From an uncultured Bacteroidia bacterium (GTDB lineage Bacteria; Bacteroidota; Bacteroidia; Bacteroidales; UBA932): DNA of 14,746 nt. The notes beneath the pieces are model-generated. The model was not told the DNA's origin. It made no database searches and saw only the letters and a program-made list of their open reading frames with translations. Below are positions 1-7,462 of the stretch, one piece after another; within the stretch, counting starts at the first letter, position 1; each line of letters begins with the position of its first letter. The stretch covers positions 1 through 14,746 of the forward strand of contig CACXHG010000131.1 of the NCBI GenBank assembly GCA_902767355.1. Reading direction: 5' to 3'. The translations under genes were made by a program, and so were the position numbers.

Positions 1-1
1 C

Positions 2-151
2 ACCGTGGACCACGACACCCTCACCGACAACACCGTGACCGTCCGCTACCGCGACACCATGACCCAGGACCGCGTTCCCGTCGAGAACCTGCACAAGATC
101 ATCGCCGACCAGGTCAACATCAACAACCTGCTCCGCAAGAATATCGAGTAG
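2..151 (+). CDS. glyS: Glycyl-tRNA synthetase, C-terminal fragment
   Basis: This is the last 49 codons of a gene entering from the left edge and ending in TAG. The reading begins TVDHDTLTDNTVTVRYRDT and runs on to a VPVENL segment and a closing helix. This resembles the end of the class II anticodon-binding domain of the single-chain, homodimeric glycyl-tRNA synthetase used by Bacteroidota, where a 'TVD-x-(E/D)-(T/S)-L-x-D-x-TVT-x-R-x-RD' strand pattern precedes the final helix. The enzyme attaches glycine to tRNA-Gly in the cytoplasm. The catalytic domain lies outside the window, so the assignment rests on the C-terminal pattern alone; another class IIa synthetase sharing this anticodon domain (His, Pro, Thr) is a weaker alternative. 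The gene ends 15 nt before a strong hairpin terminator. Confidence 0.82.
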   Translation, partial: TVDHDTLTDNTVTVRYRDTMTQDRVPVENLHKIIADQVNINNLLRKNIE

Positions 152-166
152 GGCTTCAGACACAAC

Positions 167-200
167 AAAAAACCTCCTCTGAATTCAGGGGAGGTTTTTT
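167..200. terminator. Bidirectional intrinsic terminator between glyS and floA
   Basis: A 14-bp stem pairs 167-180 with 187-200 around a 6-nt loop, with one G-T pair. The stem is flanked inside the arms by AAAAAA on the left and TTTTTT on the right, so either strand reads as a GC hairpin followed by a U tract. The two flanking genes converge here, and the structure can stop transcription from both. The loop is the palindrome GAATTC, which could extend the pairing in a single strand only poorly. Confidence 0.9.
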
Positions 201-217
201 GTGTAGCGACGGGTCGC

Positions 218-1168
218 TTACTTCTTGGCGATGTTGCTTCGCATTTCGGTGTCAGCCTGGATGTTTTTGAACTTGTAGTAGTCCATAATGCCGAGGTTGC
301 CGTTGCGGAAGGCTTCTGCCATGGCCAGGGGCACTTCTGCCTCGGCCTCGATGACCTTGGCGCGGGCTTCCTGGGCCTTGGCCTTCATCTCCTGCTCCTG
401 GGCGACTGCCATGGCGCGGCGCTCTTCGGCGCGGGCCTGGGCGATGTTCTTGTCGGCGTTGGCCTGGTCCATCTGGAGCACGGCGCCGATGTTCTTGCCG
501 ACATCTACGTCCGCGATGTCGATGGAGAGGATTTCGAAGGCTGTGCCTGCGTCGAGACCCTTGCTGAGCACCACCTTGGAGATGCTGTCCGGGTTCTCGA
601 GCACTTCTTTGTGGCTGGCTGCGCTACCGATGCTGGACACGATACCCTCGCCCACGCGGGCCAGGACAGTCTCTTCGCCGGCGCCGCCGACCAGCTGGTG
701 GATGTTGGTGCGCACGGTCACACGGGCGGTGGCTATCAGCTGGATGCCGTCCTTGGCCACGGCCGATACCGGAGGCGTGGTGATAACCTTGGGGTTCACT
801 GACATCTGCACGGCCTCGAACACGTCGCGGCCGGCCAGGTCGATGGCTGCGGCCTTCTTGAAGTCGAGGGCGATGTTGGCCTTGTCGGCACTGATGAGGG
901 CGTTGACCACGCGGCCTACGTGTCCCTTGGCCAGATAGTGGGCTTCGAGTTCGTTGGCGTTGAGTTTAAGACCGGCCTTGGTGCCGGCGATCATGGCGGC
1001 CACGATGGTTCCCGGAGGGACTTTGCGCCAGCGCATGAGGATAAGTTGGATGAGCGATACTCTCGCACCCGAAATCAGGGCCTGGAACCACAGGGTCACG
1101 GGGAAGAGCCAAAGCAACAGGAGCAATAGGACAAAGCCAATTGCAATCCAAGCAACAGTAGGTAACAT
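218..1168 (-). CDS. floA: Flotillin-like protein FloA (SPFH domain)
   Basis: The 316-residue product is close to the usual length of bacterial FloA/YqfA. The N-terminus holds a strongly hydrophobic stretch (about residues 5-30) followed by a second apolar segment to about 45, which anchors the protein in the inner membrane. An SPFH/band-7-type region follows (about 50-235), then an alanine- and glutamate-rich helix (about 235-290) rich in QARAEE and AQEQEMKAKAQEARAK patterns, expected to form the oligomerising coiled coil, and a short polar tail. FloA proteins assemble into mobile membrane foci that affect membrane fluidity and the organisation of membrane complexes. It follows nfeD with a 6-nt gap and is the last gene of the minus-strand operon. 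The nfeD-flotillin pair is a well-known conserved arrangement (yqeZ-yqfA in Bacillus). Confidence 0.95.
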   Translation of the reverse strand: MLPTVAWIAIGFVLLLLLLWLFPVTLWFQALISGARVSLIQLILMRWRKVPPGTIVAAMIAGTKAGLKLNANELEAHYLAKGHVGRVVNALISADKANIALDFKKAAAIDLAGRDVFEAVQMSVNPKVITTPPVSAVAKDGIQLIATARVTVRTNIHQLVGGAGEETVLARVGEGIVSSIGSAASHKEVLENPDSISKVVLSKGLDAGTAFEILSIDIADVDVGKNIGAVLQMDQANADKNIAQARAEERRAMAVAQEQEMKAKAQEARAKVIEAEAEVPLAMAEAFRNGNLGIMDYYKFKNIQADTEMRSNIAKK

Positions 1169-1174
1169 AAGGCG

Positions 1175-1639
1175 TTATAGTTTTTTAATGAATATTTTCT
1201 CTTCTTCGATGGAGGTGACGGTTACTTCGGTGCCCTGATCCAGGAAGCCGTCGGCAGAGCTGACCTCGGCCTTGGTGCCGTCTTCGAAGCGGACCATGCC
1301 CATGGGGGCCAGGCGGGTGATGGCGACTCCTTTGCTGCCCACGGCGATGCCGGTCTTGTCGGCATTGACATCGACCTTGGTGTCGATTTTGGTGTTGAGC
1401 GTGGCTTTTTTCCAGGTGGAGGAGCTCATTACCCAGACAAGCAGCGCGGCCGCCAGCAGGATGCAGATGATGGTGACAATGATGCCGGCAGTGTTACCGA
1501 AGGTGGTAAATGTCAGATAGCAGGCCGCGGCCATAGAGCACAAGCCCAGGATGCCGGTCACGGCAAAGCCGGGGATGAGCAGGGTTTCTACAAGCAGCAG
1601 AAGCAGTCCGACTACGATGAGAATGATGATAGGTCCCAT
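1175..1639 (-). CDS. NfeD family membrane protein (short form)
   Basis: The 154-residue protein has three predicted membrane helices (about residues 3-20, 24-45 and 51-72), then a soluble C-terminal domain (about 90-154). In this domain, glycine turns in GSKGVAITRLAPMGMVRFEDG and the closing TVTSIEEEKIFIKKL strand pattern match the NfeD OB-fold. It lacks the N-terminal ClpP-like serine protease domain of long NfeD proteins, so it belongs to the short class that accompanies flotillins. Members are thought to partner the adjacent SPFH protein, but the biochemical role is poorly defined. It starts 5 nt after the stop of the upstream PD40/SPOR gene and lies 6 nt before floA, so the three genes are very likely co-transcribed. 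Confidence 0.9.
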   Translation of the reverse strand: MGPIIILIVVGLLLLLVETLLIPGFAVTGILGLCSMAAACYLTFTTFGNTAGIIVTIICILLAAALLVWVMSSSTWKKATLNTKIDTKVDVNADKTGIAVGSKGVAITRLAPMGMVRFEDGTKAEVSSADGFLDQGTEVTVTSIEEEKIFIKKL

Positions 1640-1644
1640 ATCTT

Positions 1645-3477
1645 TTATTGCTTAATAGGTTCAATGACAACGCCCTCGGCTCCGGCATCGAGCGCCGCGT
1701 CGCGCACTCTCGCCGCCTCTGCCTTGTCCAGCGGAGCTATGAAATAGAATGTCCGGCCGCCTTCGCTGCTGCGGGCAATGTCGGCATCGGTTGCCCCGCG
1801 CACTGCCGATAGCACGTCCGCGGGAATGCCGCCTGGATATTCTTTGAAAACCACCTGGTATTTGATGCTGTCCTTGCGCTTGGCCTCAAGGGCGCGGGCG
1901 TTCTTGACGGTCACGTTGGTGGCCTTGTCAAAGGCTACGATGCTGGCCGACGGGAAGCCTTTCTTCTTGACAGTGGCCAGGGCGCGGTTGGCCTCGGCCC
2001 AGGTGTCGAACATGCCTATGCGGTATACCTGCTTGCTGCCCAGCTTTTTGGTGAAGACGGGGCTGAGGCCCTTGAAGCGGTCGGCGTCCAGCTTGTTGGC
2101 GCTGGTGGCCACCTGAATCTGATATACCAGGTATTCCGGCAGTTTGTAGTCTTCTATGATGACCGATTCGTCCAGCACCTTGAAATTCATATCGACCTGG
2201 ACCTCCGGGGTGGCGAAGTCAAACTCCGGCATGGAGCCCATGGTGCGCTGGATGAATGTGTATTGAGGCTTTGCAGCGGCAGGGGCTGCGGCAGAGATGT
2301 CGGCTTCCAGCGCCGCCTGCTCGAACTCCTCCGGCTTGATGGACTCCCCGCGGACCAGGAATTCCATCTCTACAGCCTGCAGTTCGGACGAAATGTCGCC
2401 CAGGCGCCCCTGCAGCTGCATGATGTCGTCTTCTGCGAAGCGGATCGTGCGGGCAATCTCGCGTCGCTCGTCGTCTTCGCTTTCGGCGTAGAGCTTACGG
2501 CTGGAGGCGATGCTGCTCTGGAGCGTGCGTATGGAGTCCTTCACCGCGGAGTAGCGACCTACCAGCGCGAAATACTGCGCGAAAGAGTCGTCGCCATACA
2601 TGGTGTGGGAGAATTCGCTCTCGTCGATGTCCAGATTCAGGGAAGGGCGTACCCTCAGGGAGGCGATGGCGCGGGCCTGCTCCACCGACTCGACGGCGGT
2701 CTTGACCGGGTTGGGGTCGAACTTGAGCAGGTAGATGACCACGCTGTCGGCGCTGCAGGCGCGGTTGGAGGCGAAGAGGGAGAAATTGCCATCGGGGGTG
2801 TTGCAGAACAGCAGATCGTCGTAGGGCGACGAATAGGGGAAGCCGAGGTTTTCGGCCACGCCCCACTCCTGGCGCTCATCATCCCACTCGCTCACGAAAA
2901 GGTCGTAGCCGCCCATACCGTAGAGGCCCTTGGACGAGAAATAGACCTTCTTGCCGTCATCGCTGAGCACCGGGTAGAGCTCGTCTTCGGGCGAGTTGAT
3001 GCCGTCGCCCATGTCCAGCAGCGGGCTCCAGCGGTCGCCCTCGATGCGGCTGGCCCAGCTGAAGTCGTAGGTGCCGTATTCTCCGCGGGTGGGGATGATG
3101 ACCTTGTCCATGTCCTCGGTATAGAGGAAGGCGGCACCGTCCGGCCCCTTCTTCCAGGATTTATCAGGGAAATGGCTGTAGTAGAGGAAGAATTTGCTGC
3201 GCGGCACGGTGATGCTCGAGAGCACCTGCGGCCGCGAGGCGTACTGCAGCATATTGAGGCCATTCTCGCACCAGGTGATCTTTTCCAGCAGAACCATCTT
3301 TTCCGTGGAGTCCTGGGTGCGGTCCAGGGCGCGGGTATAATCATCCTTGGCGGCTGCGAAATCGTAGCCGGCCAGAGCCTTGTCGCCGCTGGCGGCAAGC
3401 GAGCGGGCATTTTGTGCGGCAGCCGGCAGTGCAAGTGCCAGGGCTGCAATCAGGCATATTGTGCGTATCTGTTTCAT
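1645..3477 (-). CDS. Secreted PD40 (TolB-like) protein with C-terminal SPOR-like domains
   Basis: I chose the ATG at 3477 because it gives a clean signal peptide (MKQIRTICLIAALALALPAA, then AQ) for a 610-residue product; an in-frame ATG 15 codons upstream would overlap the likely promoter. Residues 24-75 look like a TPR-type helical pair (GDKALAGYDFAAAKDDYTRA). Residues 120-255 carry PD40/WD40-like beta-propeller strands, notably ELYPVLSDDGKKVYFSSKG and YDDLLFCNTPDGNFSLFASN. About 305-375 is a charged, probably coiled-coil segment, followed by a low-complexity alanine/proline linker near 395-405. A SPOR-like module spans about 449-516 (YQIQVATSANKL, then YRIGMFDTWAEANRAL), and a second, degenerate one may span about 538-608. 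SPOR domains bind denuded peptidoglycan glycan strands, so a periplasmic or outer-membrane-associated envelope role is inferred. The exact function is unknown. It is the first gene of the operon with nfeD and floA. Confidence 0.82.
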   Translation of the reverse strand: MKQIRTICLIAALALALPAAAQNARSLAASGDKALAGYDFAAAKDDYTRALDRTQDSTEKMVLLEKITWCENGLNMLQYASRPQVLSSITVPRSKFFLYYSHFPDKSWKKGPDGAAFLYTEDMDKVIIPTRGEYGTYDFSWASRIEGDRWSPLLDMGDGINSPEDELYPVLSDDGKKVYFSSKGLYGMGGYDLFVSEWDDERQEWGVAENLGFPYSSPYDDLLFCNTPDGNFSLFASNRACSADSVVIYLLKFDPNPVKTAVESVEQARAIASLRVRPSLNLDIDESEFSHTMYGDDSFAQYFALVGRYSAVKDSIRTLQSSIASSRKLYAESEDDERREIARTIRFAEDDIMQLQGRLGDISSELQAVEMEFLVRGESIKPEEFEQAALEADISAAAPAAAKPQYTFIQRTMGSMPEFDFATPEVQVDMNFKVLDESVIIEDYKLPEYLVYQIQVATSANKLDADRFKGLSPVFTKKLGSKQVYRIGMFDTWAEANRALATVKKKGFPSASIVAFDKATNVTVKNARALEAKRKDSIKYQVVFKEYPGGIPADVLSAVRGATDADIARSSEGGRTFYFIAPLDKAEAARVRDAALDAGAEGVVIEPIKQ

Positions 3478-3501
3478 CTCGAACAATGGGCAAAGCAAAA
3501 A

Positions 3502-3533
3502 CAAAAATACGAAATACTTCACATATTGAGAAA
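3502..3533 (-). promoter_or_regulatory. Putative promoter of the PD40/SPOR-nfeD-floA operon
   Basis: On the minus strand, TATTTTTG at 3509-3502 matches the Bacteroidota -7 consensus TAnnTTTG. TTTC (3533-3530) lies 20 nt upstream and matches three of four positions of the -33 TTTG element. The box ends 24 nt before the chosen ATG, giving a short leader. The surrounding tract is AT-rich, so chance matches are possible. Confidence 0.45.
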
Positions 3534-3539
3534 AAATAC

Positions 3540-3547
3540 TAATTTTG
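3540..3547 (+). promoter_or_regulatory. Putative -7 box of the secDF promoter
   Basis: TAATTTTG matches the Bacteroidota -7 consensus TAnnTTTG exactly and lies 47 nt before the secDF ATG. No convincing TTTG is found at the expected -33 distance, so this is only half a promoter by sequence. It lies next to the divergent minus-strand promoter, so the two RNA polymerase sites would overlap. Confidence 0.42.
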
Positions 3548-3594
3548 CAAACTATTTTTCGTGAATTATCAAAAATTCAAAATAAGCAATAATT

Positions 3595-6500
3595 ATGCAA
3601 AGTAAAGGAGCCATTCGTTTAGTGGCAATTCTAATTGGCCTGGCCTGCGCCTTCCAGCTGTCTTTCACGCTGGTTACCGCACTCCAGGAGCGCAAAGCCG
3701 CAAATTATGCGCAGAAGGTTGTGGATGCAGAGCAGCTCAAGCCCGAATTCAAGCTTGTTTCGGATCTTGACAAGGCTTTCTACCTCGATTCGGTAAACAC
3801 GGCGGCAAACAACAGGTACATCGACTCCATATCCACCGAGAAAGTTTACCTCGGCTACACATACAAGGATGTAAAGGAGAAAGAGATCAACCTCGGTCTG
3901 GACCTCAAGGGCGGTATGAACGTCATGCTGCAGTTGGATCTGGCCGAACTGGTGCGCAACTGCGCCCGCGAAAAGACTTCCGACAAGTTCAACGAAGCCC
4001 TTCGTCTGGCCCGCACCCGTGCAGAGGAGACTCACACCGACTTCATCACCCTCTTCGCAGAGGCTTGGAAAGAGGTGGCAGACGGCCAGAGACTCTCGTT
4101 CGACATCGACCTTGAGAAGTTCAGCAGCAATGTGGAGAACAAATCCAAGATCACCGACGACGAGATTATCGAGCTGCTCCGCAAAGAGGCTGAGAGCGCC
4201 ATCAACAACTCCTACACCGTTGTGGAGCGCCGTGTCAACCAGTTCGGTGTGGCACAGCCCAACATCCAGAAGATCGCCCGTACCGGCCGCATCCTGGTGG
4301 AGCTCCCCGGCGTGAAGGAGCCCGAGCGCGTGCGTAAACTCCTCCAGGGTACCGCAGCCCTCGAGTTCTGGACCACCTATACCTCTTCCGAGATAATGCC
4401 CTTCCTGCAGGAAGTCAACCGCAACGAGGCAGCCAAGGCTGCAGCCGTGGCAGAAGAGACTCCCGCGGAGACTGTTGAGGCCGGCGAGGCCGTGGCAGAA
4501 GAAGTCGCTCCCGGAGCAGAGCAGACTCCGGCCATCGAGGACAGCCTGCTCAACAATCTCGCTCCCGAGGCAGAACAGGCACAGAGCGAGCAGATTGAGG
4601 CCTACCGCAAGGCCAACCCCCTGTTCGGCCGTCTGCAGCAGCTGGGTGGCAACAACGCCTGCCTGGGTCTGATTCACTATCGCGACACGGCTGAGGTTAT
4701 GCGCATGCTGCGCGAGAGCAGCGTCGAGTTCCCCAACGACTTCGTTCCCGCCCTCACCTTCAAGCCCAGCTCTTACGCTGCCGGCGACCAGTACTTCGAG
4801 CTGGTAGCCCTCAAGAGCGCAGCCGGCAAGGGTGCCGTGCTGGACGGCGGCGTGATCACCAGCGCCCGCGTCAACTACAGCCAGATTTCCGGTGCAGCCG
4901 AGGTCGGCATGACCATGAACTCTACCGGCAGCTCCCGCTGGGAAGTTATCACCGAGCAGAACATCGGCAAGCAGATCGCCATAGTGATGGACGGTCTGGT
5001 TTACTCATATCCCAACGTACAGAACAAGATCAGCGGCGGCAGCAGCCAGATCACCGGCAACTTCACTCCCGAAGAGGCCGAAGACCTTGCCACCGTGCTC
5101 AAATCCGGTAAGCTGTCCACCCCCGCCCGCATCGTTCAGGAGCAGGTGGTCGGCCCGTCCCTGGGTAGCCAGTCCATCCGCAGCGGTATGATCTCCTTCG
5201 CACTGGCCTTCCTGCTCGTGCTGATTTACATGCTTCTCTTCTACCGCCGTGCAGGTTGGGCAGCCGACATCGCGCTGCTGTGCAACGTGCTCTTCCTCTT
5301 CGGTGCGCTTGTTTCCTTCGGTGCAGTGCTCACCCTCCCCGGTATCGCCGGTCTGGTGCTGACCATGGGTATGGCCGTGGATGCCAACGTCATTATCTAC
5401 GAGCGTGTCAAAGAGGAACTTCGCGCCGGCAAGTCCCTGCGCCTGGCCATCAGCGACGGTTACAAGAATGCATACTCCGCCATCATCGACGGTCAGCTGA
5501 CAACCCTCATCACCGGTGTCATCCTGTTCTTCTTCGGCAGCGGCCCCGTGAAAGGTTTTGCAGCAGTGCTGGTAATAGGTATCATCACTTCCGTATTCAC
5601 TTCCATCTTTATCCCCCGCCTGATATTCGAACGCAGGCTTGCACGCGGCAAGGACATCAGCTTCGATTCCCCTGCAACCCGCAACTTCCTCAAGAATACC
5701 CACATCGACTTCATCAAGCTGCGCAAGGTTTCCTACATCGTGTCCGGTACACTCTGCGCGATAGCTCTGATAAGCATCTTCACCAAGGGCTTCAGCTATG
5801 GTGTTGACTTCAGCGGCGGCCGTACCTACGTTGTCCGCTTCGACCAGCCCACCACCGCAGAGGCCGTACGTGCAGCTACTCTCGAAGAGTTTGGCGAGGC
5901 AGCCGAGGTTAAGCAGTTCGGCGGCGCATCCCAGATGCGTATCACCACCAAATACAAAGTTGACGACCGCAGCCAGCAGACAGACAAGGAAATCGAGGGC
6001 AAGATCTACAACGCCCTGAAAGGTTTCTTTGCAACCCAGATGACTCAGGAAGAGTTCACCTCTACCCTGAACAACCCCAATGGTATCATCTCTTCCGACC
6101 GCGTGGATGCTTCCATCGCGAGCGAGATGCAGCGCGACGCCGTTATCGCGGTTATCCTGGCCCTGATCGCCATCTTCATCTACATCGCCATCCGCTTCAC
6201 CAACTGGACCTGGGGCGTCGGCGGCGTGGCTTCACTGACTCATAACGCCCTGATTATGATCGGCTTCTTCTCGCTCTTCAGCGGTATCCTGCCCTTCAAC
6301 CTGGACGTCGACCAGAACTTCATCGCGGCCATCCTGACCATCATCGGCTACTCCATCAACGATAACGTGGTTATCTTCGACCGTATCCGCGAGTACAAGA
6401 CCCTCTATCCCAAGCGTGCTCTCAAGGACAATATCAACGGCGCCATCAACGCGACATTGAGCCGTACCCTGAACACCTCCATCACCACCCTGATCGTGCT

Positions 6501-6672
6501 CATCGCCATCGCAATCTTCGGCGGCGAAAGCATCCGCGGTTTCGCAGTTGCCCTGACCCTGGGTGTGATTGTAGGTACCTACGCTTCCATCTTCATCGGT
6601 ACTCCTCTGATGTACGACCTCAACCGCAAACGCGAGGCCAAGGCAGCCGAGAAGGCCGTCAGCAAGAAATAA
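3595..6672 (+). CDS. secDF: Protein translocase subunit SecDF (fused SecD-SecF)
   Basis: The 1025-residue protein joins SecD and SecF in one chain, as usual in Bacteroidota. It works with SecYEG, using the proton gradient to pull exported proteins across the inner membrane. SecD half: TM1 (about 7-29), the motif GLDLKGGMNVML (D103, G106, G107), a large periplasmic P1 domain (to about 525), then five helices. TM4 holds GMAVDANVIIYER with D596, the counterpart of the essential intramembrane aspartate. SecF half: a first helix near 708-730, VDFSGGRTY (738-744), a second periplasmic domain, and five helices. These include YSINDNVVIFDRIRE (D923) and SRTLNTS (R957), matching the conserved SecF Asp and Arg of the proton pathway. 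Residues about 278-332 of P1 form an Ala/Glu-rich low-complexity insertion. The start ATG is set by the AT-rich leader. A hairpin terminator follows the stop. Confidence 0.98.
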   Translation: MQSKGAIRLVAILIGLACAFQLSFTLVTALQERKAANYAQKVVDAEQLKPEFKLVSDLDKAFYLDSVNTAANNRYIDSISTEKVYLGYTYKDVKEKEINLGLDLKGGMNVMLQLDLAELVRNCAREKTSDKFNEALRLARTRAEETHTDFITLFAEAWKEVADGQRLSFDIDLEKFSSNVENKSKITDDEIIELLRKEAESAINNSYTVVERRVNQFGVAQPNIQKIARTGRILVELPGVKEPERVRKLLQGTAALEFWTTYTSSEIMPFLQEVNRNEAAKAAAVAEETPAETVEAGEAVAEEVAPGAEQTPAIEDSLLNNLAPEAEQAQSEQIEAYRKANPLFGRLQQLGGNNACLGLIHYRDTAEVMRMLRESSVEFPNDFVPALTFKPSSYAAGDQYFELVALKSAAGKGAVLDGGVITSARVNYSQISGAAEVGMTMNSTGSSRWEVITEQNIGKQIAIVMDGLVYSYPNVQNKISGGSSQITGNFTPEEAEDLATVLKSGKLSTPARIVQEQVVGPSLGSQSIRSGMISFALAFLLVLIYMLLFYRRAGWAADIALLCNVLFLFGALVSFGAVLTLPGIAGLVLTMGMAVDANVIIYERVKEELRAGKSLRLAISDGYKNAYSAIIDGQLTTLITGVILFFFGSGPVKGFAAVLVIGIITSVFTSIFIPRLIFERRLARGKDISFDSPATRNFLKNTHIDFIKLRKVSYIVSGTLCAIALISIFTKGFSYGVDFSGGRTYVVRFDQPTTAEAVRAATLEEFGEAAEVKQFGGASQMRITTKYKVDDRSQQTDKEIEGKIYNALKGFFATQMTQEEFTSTLNNPNGIISSDRVDASIASEMQRDAVIAVILALIAIFIYIAIRFTNWTWGVGGVASLTHNALIMIGFFSLFSGILPFNLDVDQNFIAAILTIIGYSINDNVVIFDRIREYKTLYPKRALKDNINGAINATLSRTLNTSITTLIVLIAIAIFGGESIRGFAVALTLGVIVGTYASIFIGTPLMYDLNRKREAKAAEKAVSKK

Positions 6673-6692
6673 GGTTTAACACCATATATCAG

Positions 6693-6729
6693 AAAGCAGG
6701 CAATCCGCACCGGATTGCCTGCTTTTTTT
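6693..6729 (+). terminator. secDF: Rho-independent terminator of secDF
   Basis: A perfect 15-bp stem pairs 6693-6707 with 6711-6725 around a 3-nt loop (CAC) and runs into seven Ts. It begins 20 nt after the secDF stop codon. On the minus strand the same stem is followed only by TTT and mixed sequence, so it should stop the convergent yidD operon less efficiently. The remaining 48 nt up to the yidD stop hold nothing I recognise. Confidence 0.93.
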
Positions 6730-6777
6730 GTACCTGGCGGTAGCGGCGAAAAGGAGTTTTGGAGCGGTTAAAGGCGG

Positions 6778-7065
6778 CTAAGGCACGGGGTCGTAGCCGC
6801 TGCCGCCGAAGGGGTTGCAGCGCAGGATGCGCCAGGCGCCCAGCAGGCCGCCCTTGACGATGCCGTATTTCTCGATGGCTTCGTAGGTGTAGGTGCTGCA
6901 GGTGGGCGTGAAGCGGCAGCTGCGGCCCAGAAACGGCGAAAGCAAGAGCTTGTAGCCCTTGATGAGCATCAGGAAAGGCCAGTTGACCACGCGGCGCACG
7001 GCACGCATAAACGGCGGCAAGGATTCGGTAGCCAGGCAGCTGCTTTTAAGGAAGCCACGGCTCAT
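6778..7065 (-). CDS. yidD: Membrane protein insertion efficiency factor YidD
   Basis: The product contains the YidD signature: a membrane-associating helix (PFLMLIKGYKLLLSPFLGRS), then CRFTPTCSTYTYEAIEKYG, a GAWRILRCNPF segment and a terminal GGSGYDPVP. The conserved cysteines C50, C56 and C83 are present. YidD is a small peripheral inner-membrane protein that helps YidC-dependent insertion of membrane proteins. The ATG at 7065 overlaps the rnpA stop as ATGA, which supports translational coupling and gives 95 residues. An internal Met at residue 20 would give the more typical length of about 76, so the first 19 residues may be an extension or may not be translated. It is the last gene of the operon, and the rnpA-yidD pairing is widely conserved in bacteria. 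Confidence 0.95.
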   Translation of the reverse strand: MSRGFLKSSCLATESLPPFMRAVRRVVNWPFLMLIKGYKLLLSPFLGRSCRFTPTCSTYTYEAIEKYGIVKGGLLGAWRILRCNPFGGSGYDPVP

Positions 7066-7412
7066 GATCGGGCGCTTTTGAGAAGGATGTCTTTCACTGC
7101 CGCCTCAATGACGTCGTAGGGGCAGATTTCCTTGCCGATATAGACCAGCAGGTAGTCGGCGGCGAAACCGCCCAGGCATTCGGCCTGGTTGAGCCGCAGG
7201 GCCTCGCGAATGCGTCGTTTGAGCAGATTGCGCTTTACGGCACGTTTAAACGACTTTTTGGGCACGGCAATGACGTAGCGTGGCAGAGGGCCGTCACTCG
7301 GCGCAAAATAAGCCTTTATGGGGTATTTGAACAGCACCGTCCCGTGCACGGACAGGTCGGCAATGGCCTGCCGCTGCCTCAAGCGTTGTTCTTTTGGGAA
7401 GGAGTACGTCAT
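7062..7412 (-). CDS. rnpA: Ribonuclease P protein component
   Basis: Starting at the ATG at 7412, the product has 116 residues, typical for RnpA. The open frame continues upstream into the hemD region, but that part has no RnpA character. Diagnostic features are FPKEQRLRQ at the N-terminus, a strand reading YVIAVPKKSFKRAVKRN, and the basic RNA-binding helix KRAVKRNLLKRRIREAL (residues about 56-72), which corresponds to the family's RNR motif. RnpA binds the catalytic RNase P RNA and helps mature tRNA 5' ends. The gene starts 50 nt after the hemD-like gene and overlaps yidD by 4 nt. That 50-nt gap is AT-rich and includes a TATATTTT run, so an internal promoter is possible but unproven. No rpmH gene is adjacent, unlike the arrangement in many other phyla. 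Confidence 0.95.
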   Translation of the reverse strand: MTYSFPKEQRLRQRQAIADLSVHGTVLFKYPIKAYFAPSDGPLPRYVIAVPKKSFKRAVKRNLLKRRIREALRLNQAECLGGFAADYLLVYIGKEICPYDVIEAAVKDILLKSARS

Positions 7413-7462
7413 AAAGGCTGAAAATATATAAAAATATAAGAAAGTCCGGCGCGTTAGGCGGG

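Noticed and set aside
181..186. GAATTC palindrome as a possible protein-binding site
   Set aside because: It is just the loop of the glyS/floA terminator hairpin; a six-base palindrome alone is not evidence for an operator.
2263..3564. A 433-codon open frame on the plus strand opposite the PD40/SPOR gene
   Set aside because: It is built of repetitive Gly/Ala/Val/Glu sequence without motifs and runs through the divergent promoter spacer; the minus strand has the signal peptide and domains.
3631..4677. A 348-codon open frame on the minus strand opposite secDF
   Set aside because: Leu/Gly/Val-rich reverse translation of secDF without any domain or plausible start context.
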